From: Arctic95D-9 sp035967665
GTDB taxonomy: Bacteria > Verrucomicrobiota > Verrucomicrobiia > Verrucomicrobiales > DEV007
Length of the DNA stretch: 64,000 nt
Direction: 5' to 3'
Assembly (NCBI GenBank): GCA_035967665.1
Contig: JAYWLB010000076.1
Span: 124,001 to 188,000 of the forward strand
A program made the translations under genes and the position numbers. Under the pieces are notes generated by a model that saw only the letters and a list, made by a program, of their open reading frames with translations, searched no databases and was not told the origin of the DNA. The stretch's first letter is position 1, and every line of letters begins with the position of its first letter. Below are positions 40,917-50,270 of this stretch, in pieces.

Positions 40917-43564
40917 TGACCCAATCGCACAACGATCCCGAATCAAAACGTCTCAAAACCGATCCGATTAAACGCACCAACTGGAAGCTTTGGGGCCCCT
41001 ACCTGTCTGAGCGGCAATGGGGAACCGTCCGCGAAGATTACTCGGCCAACTCCGACGCGTGGCGGGCCTTTCCCCGTGAGCAGGCTCCGGTACGCGCCTA
41101 CCGCTGGGGCGAGGACGGTCTCATGGGCTGGACCGACCGCCAGTGCCGGCTCTGCTTTTCGGTCGCTCTCTGGAATGGGAATGACAGTATTTTAAAAGAG
41201 CGCCTTTTCGGCCTGACCAACCACGAGGGCAATCACGGTGAGGACGTAAAAGAGCTCTACTACTACCTCGACTCAACGCCTACGCACTCATACGCCCGTT
41301 CGCTCTACAAGTATCCACAGGCCGCATTTCCCTACGAGGATATCATCAAAACGAACGGGAAACGAACCCGTGACGAACCTGAATACGAGATCGAGGATAC
41401 CGGCGTTTTCGACAACGATCGCTACTTCGATGTCGAAACGACCTACGCCAAAGCCTCGCCGGGTGATCTCCTCATCGAAATCAAAGCGACCAACCGGGGC
41501 GACCTCGAAGCCCCGCTTACGATTCTTCCCACGATCTGGTTTCGAAACACCTGGGCCTGGGGAAATGACACCGAAGATTCGACTTCGGAGCCGGTCATCG
41601 AGCTCAAAAGCGGTCACCTTCAAACCCGTCATGACACCCTGCCTGATTACCATTGCTTTGCCGAAGATGACGCCGAAGTCTGGTTCACTAACAACGAGAC
41701 CAATCCCGCCCTGTGGAAGAAAGACCTCAAAGACACAAAAAAGGTCTACTCCAAGGACGCTTTCGGCCGCGCCTTGATCAACGGAGAACGCTCTGCCCTC
41801 AAACCCGACGGAAAAGGCACCAAAGCAGCGGCCGTTTTCAAGCGGAAACTGGCCCCGGGAGAAGAGGTCACGATCAGACTGAGACTGGTCGAATCCAAAA
41901 GGGTCACCGAAGGCTGGGAACCATTTGGAGAAGGCTATCAACAGGTCGTGGAGAAACGACGCGCAGAGGCCGACCAGTTTTACGCGGCTCGTGAACCGAA
42001 GGGGCTGACAGAAGCCCGCCGCCCCATCCTCCGCCAGTCCTACGCCGGGCTTCTCTGGACGAAACAATTCTACCACTTTGTCGTCAACGAGTGGCTCGAC
42101 GGGGACCCCGAGAACCCCGCCCCGCCCGAAAGAAAACGCGGACGCAACAGCGATTGGAACCACCTCTTCAACCGGGACATTGTGAGCATGCCGGACAAAT
42201 GGGAGTATCCCTGGTATGCGGCATGGGACCTCGCTTTTCACATGCTCCCCCTCGCCGAGATCGACCCGCATTTCGCGAAGCGCCAACTGAAGCTCTTCCT
42301 CCGCGAATGGTATATGCACCCGAATGGTCAGCTCCCCGCCTACGAGTGGAATTTCTCGGATGTGAATCCACCCGTCCACGCCTGGGCGGTCTGGCGTGTC
42401 TATAAGATCGCGGCGGATCGCGGTGATCGCGACCTCTCGTTCCTCGCCTCCTGCTTCCAGAAACTGCTCATGAATTTCACCTGGTGGGTGAACCGGAAAG
42501 ACGAGAATGGAAACAACCTTTTCTCAGGCGGCTTCCTCGGGCTCGACAACATCGGTGTGTTTGACCGCTCACACGGACTGCCGATGGGCTCTCACCTCGA
42601 TCAGGCGGACGGCACTGGATGGATGGCATTCTACTGCACCACGATGATGTCGATCGCGATCGAGCTCGCCGAGGAAGACAAAGCCTACGAAGATCTCGCT
42701 TCAAAATTCTTCGAGCATTTCGTCACCATCACTCTCGCTATGAACGGTCACGGGCGCCACGAAGGGCTCTGGTGCAAAGAGAGCGGCTTTTACTACGACT
42801 GGCTCTCCAGCCACGGAACGCGACGACCGCTCGAAATCCGTTCCCTCGTCGGACTGCTCCCCATCATTGCCGTCGACATCCTCGATGCGAGACACATCGA
42901 ACCCCTCGCAGGCTTCTCAGAGCGAACCGAATGGTTTATCAAAAACAAACCCCACCTCGCCGAAATTGTCTCCTCGGTTAACGAGTCCAACCACATGCGG
43001 CTCCTCTCCTGCTGCTCAGAGGAACGGCTCCGAACGATTCTGAAATACGTCTTTGATGAAGAGGAATTTCTCTCCCCCTACGGTCTGCGATCCCTCTCAA
43101 AATATCACGAGAAACACCCCTTCTCGGTCAACCTCGAGACAGGCACACACACGGTTTCGTATGTCTCAGGCGAGTCGAACTCTCCGATGTTCGGCGGAAA
43201 CTCAAACTGGCGCGGCCCGATCTGGTTGCCAACCAATTACCTCCTCATCGAAGCACTCGAGCGCTACCACCATTTCTTCGGCGATGATTTCCAGATCGAA
43301 TTCCCGACCGGCTCCGGAAACCTCGTGAATCTCAAGGAAGCAGCCGACCAAATCAGCGAAAGGATCATCTCACTTTTCGCAGTGAATCCCGCATCAGGAA
43401 AACGGCCCGCTCACGGACGGTCGGAGATCCACACGGATGAGGAACTGATTCACTTCTACGAATTCTTTGACGCCGAAACCGGCGAGGGCCTTGGCGCGAG
43501 CCATCAAACCGGGTGGACCTCTCTCGTGAGCCGTCTCATTCAGAAGTCAAAAAACCATATTTAA
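40916..43564 (+). CDS. Glucosidase, GH63/MGH1-like
   Basis: An 882-residue soluble protein (no signal peptide) of the GH63-like family. A beta-sandwich N-terminal domain (about 20-330) holds WGPYLSERQWGTVREDYS, LMGWTDRQCRLCF and WFRNTWAWGND. The (alpha/alpha)6 domain (about 370-880) holds the conserved WEYPWYAAWDLAFHMLPLA, LPAYEWNFSDVNPPVHAW and SPMFGGNSNWRGPIWLPTNY. The Asp in AAWDL and a Glu near the C-terminus are likely catalytic acids. The start overlaps the MFS stop (TAATG), giving a transporter-glycosidase pair. Exact specificity (alpha-glucose on glycerol, trehalose or glycans) is unknown. Confidence 0.9.
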   Translation: MTQSHNDPESKRLKTDPIKRTNWKLWGPYLSERQWGTVREDYSANSDAWRAFPREQAPVRAYRWGEDGLMGWTDRQCRLCFSVALWNGNDSILKERLFGLTNHEGNHGEDVKELYYYLDSTPTHSYARSLYKYPQAAFPYEDIIKTNGKRTRDEPEYEIEDTGVFDNDRYFDVETTYAKASPGDLLIEIKATNRGDLEAPLTILPTIWFRNTWAWGNDTEDSTSEPVIELKSGHLQTRHDTLPDYHCFAEDDAEVWFTNNETNPALWKKDLKDTKKVYSKDAFGRALINGERSALKPDGKGTKAAAVFKRKLAPGEEVTIRLRLVESKRVTEGWEPFGEGYQQVVEKRRAEADQFYAAREPKGLTEARRPILRQSYAGLLWTKQFYHFVVNEWLDGDPENPAPPERKRGRNSDWNHLFNRDIVSMPDKWEYPWYAAWDLAFHMLPLAEIDPHFAKRQLKLFLREWYMHPNGQLPAYEWNFSDVNPPVHAWAVWRVYKIAADRGDRDLSFLASCFQKLLMNFTWWVNRKDENGNNLFSGGFLGLDNIGVFDRSHGLPMGSHLDQADGTGWMAFYCTTMMSIAIELAEEDKAYEDLASKFFEHFVTITLAMNGHGRHEGLWCKESGFYYDWLSSHGTRRPLEIRSLVGLLPIIAVDILDARHIEPLAGFSERTEWFIKNKPHLAEIVSSVNESNHMRLLSCCSEERLRTILKYVFDEEEFLSPYGLRSLSKYHEKHPFSVNLETGTHTVSYVSGESNSPMFGGNSNWRGPIWLPTNYLLIEALERYHHFFGDDFQIEFPTGSGNLVNLKEAADQISERIISLFAVNPASGKRPAHGRSEIHTDEELIHFYEFFDAETGEGLGASHQTGWTSLVSRLIQKSKNHI

Positions 43565-43655
43565 CGCTATTTGAGCGAATAATTCACTGTTTCGGGGACT
43601 TTCAGGGATTTCTAAAACCCGGAACGCCCTCTCAAACCGAGGCAGAACGGGCAAA

Positions 43656-43704
43656 CAACTACATGTTGTGGTGCTTTTTTCGAAGACACCCCAATATCTT
43701 GTTG
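43656..43704. promoter_or_regulatory. Pair of NrdR-box-like sites
   Basis: The 16-base sites CAACTACATGTTGTGG (43656-43671) and CCCCAATATCTTGTTG (43689-43704) both fit the NrdR-box pattern (C-W-A-t-A-T-n-T-W-G-t). They are 33 bases apart, the usual spacing of NrdR-box pairs (about three turns). The second overlaps the candidate -35 region of nrdR, fitting autorepression. Confidence 0.6.
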
Positions 43705-43730
43705 CAAGACTGATAAGCGAGTCGCATAAT
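43702..43730 (+). promoter_or_regulatory. Candidate promoter of nrdR
   Basis: TTGCAA (43702-43707) and CATAAT (43725-43730) are separated by exactly 17 bases and lie 38 bases before the nrdR start. The NrdR box at 43689-43704 abuts and overlaps the -35. Confidence 0.6.
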
Positions 43731-43768
43731 TGCAACGAACAGAACACAACTGTTCCCGTTTTCGCCCC

Positions 43769-44266
43769 ATGCGCTGTATCAAATGCAACAGCCTTGAAGA
43801 CAAAGTGATTGATTCACGCGTCTCCAAGGACGGCTTTTCGATTCGCCGACGTCGCGAATGCCTCGAATGTGGGCATCGATTCACGACGTATGAGCAAGTT
43901 GAACGCCGCGATATGCTTGTTATCAAGCGGGATGGAACGCGGGAACCGTTTAAGCGTGAGAAACTTTTAAGCGGGCTCATCAAGGCCTGTGAAAAGCGTC
44001 CCGTTTCGCTCGATACCCTCGAAGAGGCTGTCGACCGGATCGTGAACGATCTCACTGCCGAAAGTTTGAAAGAACTGCCAAGCCGCATGATCGGCCCGAA
44101 GGTAATGGAACACCTTCAAAAGATCGATCCTGTGGCATTCGTCCGTTATGCCTCCGTTTATCGTCAGTTCCAGGACGTAGGAGAATTCAGCGATGTGATC
44201 GAGTCATTGGAAAACACGCCATTGTCCGATCTGCATCAGCCGGATCTTTTCGAGACGACTAAATAG
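43769..44266 (+). CDS. nrdR: Transcriptional repressor NrdR
   Basis: A 165-residue repressor of ribonucleotide reductase genes. The ATG at 43769 (Met-Arg-Cys-Ile-Lys-Cys) is chosen because NrdR always starts at the zinc ribbon; the longer frame to 43730 contains the promoter. Zinc ligands are in CIKC and CLECGHRF, followed by an ATP-cone domain (VIKRDGTREPFKREKLLSGL to YASVYRQF). This ATP-cone binds ATP/dATP and controls DNA binding. A NrdR-box pair and promoter precede the gene. The next gene, 83 bases on, has an ATP-cone-like segment. Confidence 0.96.
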   Translation: MRCIKCNSLEDKVIDSRVSKDGFSIRRRRECLECGHRFTTYEQVERRDMLVIKRDGTREPFKREKLLSGLIKACEKRPVSLDTLEEAVDRIVNDLTAESLKELPSRMIGPKVMEHLQKIDPVAFVRYASVYRQFQDVGEFSDVIESLENTPLSDLHQPDLFETTK

Positions 44267-44348
44267 CAGTTTGATCAAACGCTCTTTCACGGGAGCACAC
44301 CACGCACAAAACACACACCACCCAACGCACACCGAGAATGTAATCGTC

Positions 44349-44912
44349 ATGATTGCTCTACCCACACCATTACCCTACATACGCATAGGAGCCGGCAGCC
44401 TCGCCCTATGCCAGAAAGACTGGCTCAAAGAAACGCTCACCAACGCCGCCGACGGAACGGATGTTCCCACCTGGATGGCCGAAGACATCTCCCGCGGCGT
44501 TGAAAGCTTTCTCATCAATCACTACAAGGGGTCCGTCATTGATTCAGACGAACTCTTTGACCGGATCGAGAAGACCCTGTCGTCCCTCGGGCTCAAACAC
44601 GTCGCTGAGAAAATCGACAAAACGCCCCCGCCGGTTCGTATTTCCCTGAACGAATTGTCGCGCCGCGCCGGAGCCGGATACGAACTGATCTTTTTCCATC
44701 TCCTTCGTGACCAGCTCAATTCAGCGACCAACGGAGGTGCCGCACGCATCGAATGTCACGGTCTATATTCCTGCGTCCGCCGACTTTCAGGAGCAAAGAA
44801 ATGGTCGATTAAGTGCGACCATCTACGCGATGAAATCAACGAGTTCCTCGATCAGACGAAAGAGCGACTCGCCTGGATGCATCCCGATGTAACCCTCGAG
44901 ATCATCTTTTAA
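44349..44912 (+). CDS. Uncharacterised protein with ATP-cone-like N-terminus
   Basis: The protein is 187 residues from the ATG at 44349. Residues 25-90 (WLKETL, then MAEDISRGVESFL, DELFDRIEKTLSSLG and KHVAEKI) follow the helix pattern of the second half of an ATP-cone, as in NrdR and ribonucleotide reductase. The remaining part (RISLNELSRRAGAGYEL, SCVRRLSGAKKW, DQTKERLAWMHPDV) is unrecognised. The basic nucleotide-binding VIKRDG start of a full cone is absent. Its position directly after nrdR suggests a role in the same nucleotide-sensing pathway, but the resemblance is weak and could be chance helical similarity. Confidence 0.6.
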   Translation: MIALPTPLPYIRIGAGSLALCQKDWLKETLTNAADGTDVPTWMAEDISRGVESFLINHYKGSVIDSDELFDRIEKTLSSLGLKHVAEKIDKTPPPVRISLNELSRRAGAGYELIFFHLLRDQLNSATNGGAARIECHGLYSCVRRLSGAKKWSIKCDHLRDEINEFLDQTKERLAWMHPDVTLEIIF

Positions 44913-44945
44913 CCCTTTAGGGAACTGCCTCCCGCCAAAGAAGCC

Positions 44946-45290
44946 ATGACCTTGTTCGAGAAAATCATAGCCCGCGAAATACCTGCGGATATTGTCTACG
45001 AAGATGAGCTTGCCCTCGCTTTTCGTGACATTTCCCCGCAGGCCCCGACGCACATTCTCGTCATCCCGAAAAAGCCGATCCCACGTGTGGGGGAAGCACA
45101 AAGTGAGGATCAGGAGTTGCTAGGACATCTCCTCCTCACTGCGGGTAAAGTCGCCAGCGAACTCGGTTTCAACAGTACTGACGATGGCTTCCGGCTCGTC
45201 ATTAACAATGGCAAAAACGGAGGCGAGGCAGTTCCCCATCTTCATATTCATCTCCTCGCGGAACGTCAGATGCTCTGGCCTCCGGGGTAG
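44946..45290 (+). CDS. HIT-family (HinT-like) nucleotide hydrolase
   Basis: A 114-residue protein with the histidine triad HLHIHLL at the end, the catalytic site of HIT nucleotidyl hydrolases. Other matches are FRDISPQAPTHILVIPKKPI, GFRLVINNGKNGGEAVPHLH and the final LLAERQMLWPPG. HinT-type proteins hydrolyse AMP-NH2 or AMP-lysine-like adenylates. Its length and C-terminus match HinT rather than Fhit. The gene follows the ATP-cone-like gene by 33 bases. Confidence 0.95.
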   Translation: MTLFEKIIAREIPADIVYEDELALAFRDISPQAPTHILVIPKKPIPRVGEAQSEDQELLGHLLLTAGKVASELGFNSTDDGFRLVINNGKNGGEAVPHLHIHLLAERQMLWPPG

Positions 45291-45340
45291 TTTATTCCAA
45301 AAGCAGTTGGCAAGGAGTGTCTCACGGGTAAACTCACTGA

Positions 45341-45799
45341 GTGACTCAGGAAAATTATAGACTACCCGTCATCGGCTGGAGAGAGTGGCTCTCCATTCCC
45401 GATCTTAACATCCCGCACATTAAAGCAAAGGTGGACACCGGCGCCCGGACCTCCTGCCTGCACACTGCAGGATTGGAGATCTACACAGGCGATTCGGGCG
45501 AAGAGCGGGTGAGATTTCAGGTTCACCCCGACCAGAACTCCGTGACACGGGTGATTGAGTGTGATTGGCCCGTGGCGACACACAAATCGGTGAGAGACTC
45601 CGGCGGGCACGAAGAAATCCGCCCTTTTATCAATATCCCGGTAACGCTGGGCGAACACACCTGGAAGATCCAATTCAGTCTTACGAACCGGGACAACATG
45701 AAATTCCGTATGCTGCTGGGCCGGCGGGCGATGGAGAACCGATTCCTCGTCGATCCGATCGGCTCCTACCTTTCGAGCACTCCTCCCCAAAAGAGGTAA
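45341..45799 (+). CDS. rimB: RimB-like retropepsin-fold protease (ATP-dependent zinc protease family)
   Basis: A 152-residue protein of the family first called putative ATP-dependent zinc protease, now known as RimB-like: VIGWREWLSIPDL, VDTGARTSCLHT and MLLGRRAMEN. The Asp-Thr-Gly at residue 32 is the retropepsin-type active site. RimB works with RimK and an AstE-like protein in modifying ribosomal S6 in Pseudomonas (RimABK). Here RimK is at 3186-4388, more than 40 kb away, so the system is split. A GTG start at 45341 is used; no good ATG lies upstream. The aspartoacylase-like gene follows by 91 bases. Confidence 0.88.
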   Translation: MTQENYRLPVIGWREWLSIPDLNIPHIKAKVDTGARTSCLHTAGLEIYTGDSGEERVRFQVHPDQNSVTRVIECDWPVATHKSVRDSGGHEEIRPFINIPVTLGEHTWKIQFSLTNRDNMKFRMLLGRRAMENRFLVDPIGSYLSSTPPQKR

Positions 45800-45890
45800 G
45801 ACAGATCCCTCATTTAAGTGCACGTTTTAATGAGCAGCCGAAAAAAAGCCGGCTTCCTTCCACCCGTTTATTTCCCCCAGTTAAACAACA

Positions 45891-46928
45891 TTGAGCGAGT
45901 CTGATATTCTCATCATCGGAGGCACGTCTTTTAAACGCAGAAGAAAAGGCGTCGTTGACCTCCCTATTGGATCACTGATCGATTACCAACCGGTCACGAT
46001 GACCGTCCACGTTCGACGGGGAAAAGAGGCGGGGCCCACCCTGCTCCTCACTGCCGGAATCCACGGTGACGAAATTATCGGAATGGAGGTTCTCCGCCGC
46101 ATGCTCAAATCGCGCAAGCTGCAGAACATGAAGGGTGATCTCATCATCGTTCCTGTTGTCTGTATGCCGGCCTTTCTCAGTCGCACGCGCTATCTGCCCG
46201 ACCGACGCGACTTGAACCGACTCTTTCCCGGATCACCTGAAGGTTCTCTCGGAGGCCGGCTCGCCGCCACGTTTGTTCAGGAGATTGTTCCGCATTGCAC
46301 CCACTCAATCGACTTTCATGCCGGAGCGGTTGGCCGTCCCAACCTGCCTCAGATCAGAGTCACCCCGGGAGACAGTGAAGCGGTGGAGATGGCGAAAGCA
46401 TTTGATCCTCCCGCGATCATCGAATCCAGCGTTCGCGACGGCTCGATACGCGGCCACCTCGCGGCTAACAAAATCCCTGCGCTTCTCTACGAGGCAGGAG
46501 AAGCTTTTCGCCTCGACCCTTCTGCGATCCGCTACGCACTCCACGGCATTTACGGAGTGATGCGACATCTCGGTATGCTCTCCGAGCTGCCAAGAGCAAA
46601 AAAACATCCCAGGGCCAAGACGGTCGTATCCAGTACCACCAAATGGATTCGCGCCTCCCAGGGAGGAATATTCACCTCTCAAAAAGGGCTCGGGAAAGCA
46701 GTCGTTCCCGGCGACAAACTGGGCATTCTCGCTGACCCGTTTGGCCGTAAGGAGACTCCCGTAATCAGTGATATGGAAGGCATCATCATCGGACTCTCCT
46801 GTGAAGGAACAGCCGACGAAGGCGATGCTCTTTTTCACATTGCCTCCACAAAAAATGCTGAGAAAGCGGAAGAACACATTCAACACAGTGACGCAATTCT
46901 TGAGGAGCACGCCGACCCTCTTCACTGA
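45891..46928 (+). CDS. Succinylglutamate desuccinylase/aspartoacylase-family zinc hydrolase, paralogue 2
   Basis: A 345-residue relative of the protein at 2069-3193. It has TAGIHGDEIIGMEVLRR, DRRDLNRLFPG, IDFHAGAVGRPN and YEAGEAF, and a C-terminal beta domain with SQGGIFTSQ and SDMEGIIIGLS. Both paralogues thus retain HGDE, the second zinc His and the catalytic Glu. Compared with paralogue 1, the phrase LDLHTAA is here IDFHAGA, showing clear divergence. It is adjacent to the RimB-like protease, 91 bases downstream. The start is TTG at 45891; no earlier ATG is in frame near it. Confidence 0.86.
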   Translation: MSESDILIIGGTSFKRRRKGVVDLPIGSLIDYQPVTMTVHVRRGKEAGPTLLLTAGIHGDEIIGMEVLRRMLKSRKLQNMKGDLIIVPVVCMPAFLSRTRYLPDRRDLNRLFPGSPEGSLGGRLAATFVQEIVPHCTHSIDFHAGAVGRPNLPQIRVTPGDSEAVEMAKAFDPPAIIESSVRDGSIRGHLAANKIPALLYEAGEAFRLDPSAIRYALHGIYGVMRHLGMLSELPRAKKHPRAKTVVSSTTKWIRASQGGIFTSQKGLGKAVVPGDKLGILADPFGRKETPVISDMEGIIIGLSCEGTADEGDALFHIASTKNAEKAEEHIQHSDAILEEHADPLH

Positions 46929-46998
46929 CGTCGCCACCTTTAAGAGCTACATTCGTCGTGAAACTTCCGCCTCAAAAACTCCGGTAATGCAGACGTTT

Positions 46999-47032
46999 AA
47001 CAGGGTTGGATCACTGACCTGACAGGGTTGAA
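46999..47032. repeat. Degenerate copy of the paired 12-base repeat
   Basis: AACAGGGTTGGA (46999-47010) and GACAGGGTTGAA (47021-47032) share ACAGGGTT and a 22-base period with the pair at 27338-27371. It lies in the intergenic region between the convergent aspartoacylase-like gene and the minus-strand hybrid kinase. Confidence 0.55.
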
Positions 47033-47066
47033 TCGCGTATCGCCATGCCAAGATTGGTTCGCCTTC

Positions 47067-50000
47067 TCAGGAAACGAGCGAAGAAGCCAACTTCGGAGAG
47101 AGCACATCCGTGAGCATTTCCAGCAATTCGTCGAGTCGAAACGGCTTCGCGAGAAAGCCGTCACAACCGGCACTTTTTGCCAACTCCCTGTCCTCCTCAA
47201 ATGCATTTCCGGTGAGAGCAATAATGTAGGGTTGCTTCTCTAGCTCAGTCATCTTCCGGATCGTCCGTGTCGCCGCAAGCCCATCCGTCCCCGGCATGCG
47301 AACATCCATGAGGATAGCGTCAGGACTGCAAACCTTGCACTTATCGATCGCATCCTGTCCGTCGACCGCTTCGACGAACCTGTAGCCCGCTGACTTCAGG
47401 AGCTTTACAACCAGAAGACGATTCTCAGGCTGGTCATCCGCAATGATCACAGTTGGCTTTCCGGAGCGTTGAGATTCTTTGCCCGGAATCGAAACAGGTT
47501 CAGAAGTGTTCCCGATAGAACAGGGAACTGATTTAGGGAGAGCATGAACCGCTACCTGCGAACTCACTTCATCCCCACTGACCTCGCGACAGAAAACTGA
47601 GAAAGTAAACTTACTACCAACTCCCGGAGCACTGTTCACTTCGAGCTCACCGCCCAGGAGTTCAACAAAGGATTTACTGATGGCAAGCCCGAGACCGGTG
47701 CCCTCACTCGACCTGATGCCAGCCTTGGCCTGAACAAAAGGAGTGAAAAGAACCTTTTGCTCCTCGTCGGACATTCCGCATCCTGAATCCTCCACCGAGA
47801 ATGCGAGAACGCCGTTCTCGTGATCCGGCTCGCCCTTCTCAAAATACCGACATCTCAGTACCACTTCCCCGTCGGAAGTAAACTTAATCGCATTCCCCAG
47901 CAAGTTAGTGATGATCTGGCGAAGTTTGCTTTCGTCGCCTTCCACGCATTTCGGAAGTTTCTCCCCCATTTCAATCCGAAGGGTGAGACCTTTGGAATCC
48001 GCCCTGATGGCGAACAGCTCCGAAAGCCCTGTAACCAGCTTGCGTGGAGAAAACCGGGATACATTGATGTCGTGCTTCCCAGATTCGATCTTCGACATTT
48101 CGAGAACATCGTTGATCAGAAGCATGAGATGTTCTCCGCTGCGGTTCACAATCTTCAACGTCTCCCGTTGCTCCGGGTTCAAATCCTCATCGACGCTGAG
48201 CAGTTGCGAGAACCCGAGAATGGAGTTCATAGGGGTGCGCAATTCATGACTCATGCGCGCAAGAAACTCACTCTTGGCCTCACTCGCCGCTTTCGCTTTT
48301 CTGAGCGATTCCTCTATCACCTTTCGTTGATGCTTATCCCTTTCCATGAGAGCGGCCTGTGCGATCGCCACTCCAATATTGGCAACGAGTGTCCCGAGGA
48401 GACGCTTTTCGTCCTCCGTCCAAACTCTAATTTTACCACCACACTGATGCAATCCGATGGCCCCGTTCGGTTCGCTATCGTATGAGGTGCGGGCAGCCAA
48501 CATCGATCGGATTTCAAATTCTTTAAGGACTCCAACAGTATTTTCCAACTTCTCCTCTTCAAACACGTCGACGACGGCAACGACATCATCGCTCGACATC
48601 ACCTCTTCTGCATGCCGATTGCCTGATCGAGGCACCCTAACACCCGTCATTGGCTTGAACGGCTCCTTCACATACTCCGCAACAATGGGAAACCCGCCAC
48701 CCGGCTTCTTCCTGTGGATCACGCAACGTGATACTCCGAAAATTTTACCTATCTCTTCAGCGGCAATACTTAGAACCTTGTCAGGATCAGCGCATCTCGA
48801 AATGGCCTGGGAGATACGCTGAAACATCGAAATGCGCTGCAGCTCGGACTCTCTCGACCGGTCAAAATGCAGTCGGGCAATCTCTGCGGCAATCCGCGTC
48901 GCAAAAATCTCACACACAGTTCGGGTATCTTCAGTGTAATAAACCGGCTGCGCTCCTCCCAGGACGACCAATCCAACCGGTTTTCCAGTGCTGCCGATCA
49001 CCGGAACCCCCTGAAGATATTCAATCCCCGGAACCCGAAACGGGGATTGCTCTAAAAGAACACTCTCACCAACGGTAACGTCCCCTCCCTCGGAGAGAAC
49101 TTCCAAATGATGTGCTGAATCATCGAGGGTGAAATTTTCCTCAAAATGCCCACGGCGCCATACGGCATGTGACTCCATACGACGCTCGAGGTTGCATTCG
49201 GCGATCACGACAAAGTCGACTTTTGCAATCTCAGACAAAGCTCGGGCGGCCCCCTGAAACCAATTGTCCCCCACCCCCTCATTCGCACCTTCGAGAAGCA
49301 GCTTGAGCTTGTGCTCCCTTCTTCTCTCTCTTGTGATATCCCGCGCCGTCACAAGAACATTCTGATGGCCCTCGCACTGCAGGAAACGGCCGTCCATCAC
49401 AAAATGTCGGGTCGTCCCTTCAGCCTCCGGAACCTCAAGCTCAAAGCCGGCCACGGAACCTTCCGACTCCATTTTCCGGCGAAAGTCGGCTACCCATTCC
49501 CGAAGATCACGGTCATGAGAAACCGGTCGCTGATCAAAAAAGACTCCCAACTCCTTCGACATTGGTTCGTTAGCTGCAACATACTCAAGCTCAGGATACG
49601 ACATCACCGCCGTCGGAACCGGACTCAGATCAAAGAGCGTCGAGAAATCCATCGTCGGACAGGGCACAGCTGTCTCCGCCTTGGAGCAATTCGCCCTGGC
49701 CGCCTCGATTAGATTCTGCATCAGATATCCGATCGATTCAGCAAGCCCCGCAAACTGGGCCCGTTGAGAATCGGTGAGCGCCCTCTCCTCTCCCGCATAT
49801 GAGCACACCATACCGATGATCCGCCCCCCTTGAACCGTGATAAACTGGTTTCCGTAATATTTCGCGCCGGATTCAACCACCTTGGGCAGTTTCGCAAAAT
49901 CGGGATGCTCCTGCACATTTTCGCAGAAAACGGCAACCCGACTCTTAACCGCAGCCCCACAGGGATAATGCTCCATAAGCATTCTGTCAGGCACCGCCGG

Positions 50001-50270
50001 GTCGCTCACATTCACCCTCCGCGCGAACAGGTAATCCCCCGAAATAATGCCAATGCGAATTGATACAGAACCTAATACCCCCTCCAGCAACCTCAGACAG
50101 TTATCGAACGCCGCATCGTGTTTCGAATCAAAAATAGCGTCGAACTCCCAGTCTCTCGCACCGACATGCGAATGTTCCCCCTCGCTTGAAGCGGGGCAAC
50201 ACTGACCTTCTCGTCCGGAAATCCCTGAAGAATCTTCTCCTTCCACTCTTTCCTTTTGATTGATTTTCAT
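47067..50270 (-). CDS. Soluble GAF/PAS hybrid histidine kinase
   Basis: A 1067-residue kinase with no membrane segment. After a charged head come a GAF-like domain (about 50-190), a PAS domain (about 200-310, DFSTLFDLSPVPTAVMSYPEL), a GAF (about 320-500), a second GAF (about 515-655), HisKA with His675 in MSHELRTPMNS, HATPase (about 790-905) with NAIKFT, DSGCGMSDEEQ and GTGLGLAISKSF, and a C-terminal receiver (about 945-1062) with Asp989 in MDVRMPGTDG. Sensing is therefore intracellular. It is divergent from the NMT1-type kinase at 50594, which sits 323 bases away. No separate response regulator is adjacent. Confidence 0.92.
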   Translation of the reverse strand: MKINQKERVEGEDSSGISGREGQCCPASSEGEHSHVGARDWEFDAIFDSKHDAAFDNCLRLLEGVLGSVSIRIGIISGDYLFARRVNVSDPAVPDRMLMEHYPCGAAVKSRVAVFCENVQEHPDFAKLPKVVESGAKYYGNQFITVQGGRIIGMVCSYAGEERALTDSQRAQFAGLAESIGYLMQNLIEAARANCSKAETAVPCPTMDFSTLFDLSPVPTAVMSYPELEYVAANEPMSKELGVFFDQRPVSHDRDLREWVADFRRKMESEGSVAGFELEVPEAEGTTRHFVMDGRFLQCEGHQNVLVTARDITRERRREHKLKLLLEGANEGVGDNWFQGAARALSEIAKVDFVVIAECNLERRMESHAVWRRGHFEENFTLDDSAHHLEVLSEGGDVTVGESVLLEQSPFRVPGIEYLQGVPVIGSTGKPVGLVVLGGAQPVYYTEDTRTVCEIFATRIAAEIARLHFDRSRESELQRISMFQRISQAISRCADPDKVLSIAAEEIGKIFGVSRCVIHRKKPGGGFPIVAEYVKEPFKPMTGVRVPRSGNRHAEEVMSSDDVVAVVDVFEEEKLENTVGVLKEFEIRSMLAARTSYDSEPNGAIGLHQCGGKIRVWTEDEKRLLGTLVANIGVAIAQAALMERDKHQRKVIEESLRKAKAASEAKSEFLARMSHELRTPMNSILGFSQLLSVDEDLNPEQRETLKIVNRSGEHLMLLINDVLEMSKIESGKHDINVSRFSPRKLVTGLSELFAIRADSKGLTLRIEMGEKLPKCVEGDESKLRQIITNLLGNAIKFTSDGEVVLRCRYFEKGEPDHENGVLAFSVEDSGCGMSDEEQKVLFTPFVQAKAGIRSSEGTGLGLAISKSFVELLGGELEVNSAPGVGSKFTFSVFCREVSGDEVSSQVAVHALPKSVPCSIGNTSEPVSIPGKESQRSGKPTVIIADDQPENRLLVVKLLKSAGYRFVEAVDGQDAIDKCKVCSPDAILMDVRMPGTDGLAATRTIRKMTELEKQPYIIALTGNAFEEDRELAKSAGCDGFLAKPFRLDELLEMLTDVLSPKLASSLVS

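Noticed and set aside
41288..42379. 363-residue minus-strand frame opposite the glucosidase
   Set aside because: Antisense of conserved GH63-like motifs; GC-rich codon bias leaves the opposite strand open.
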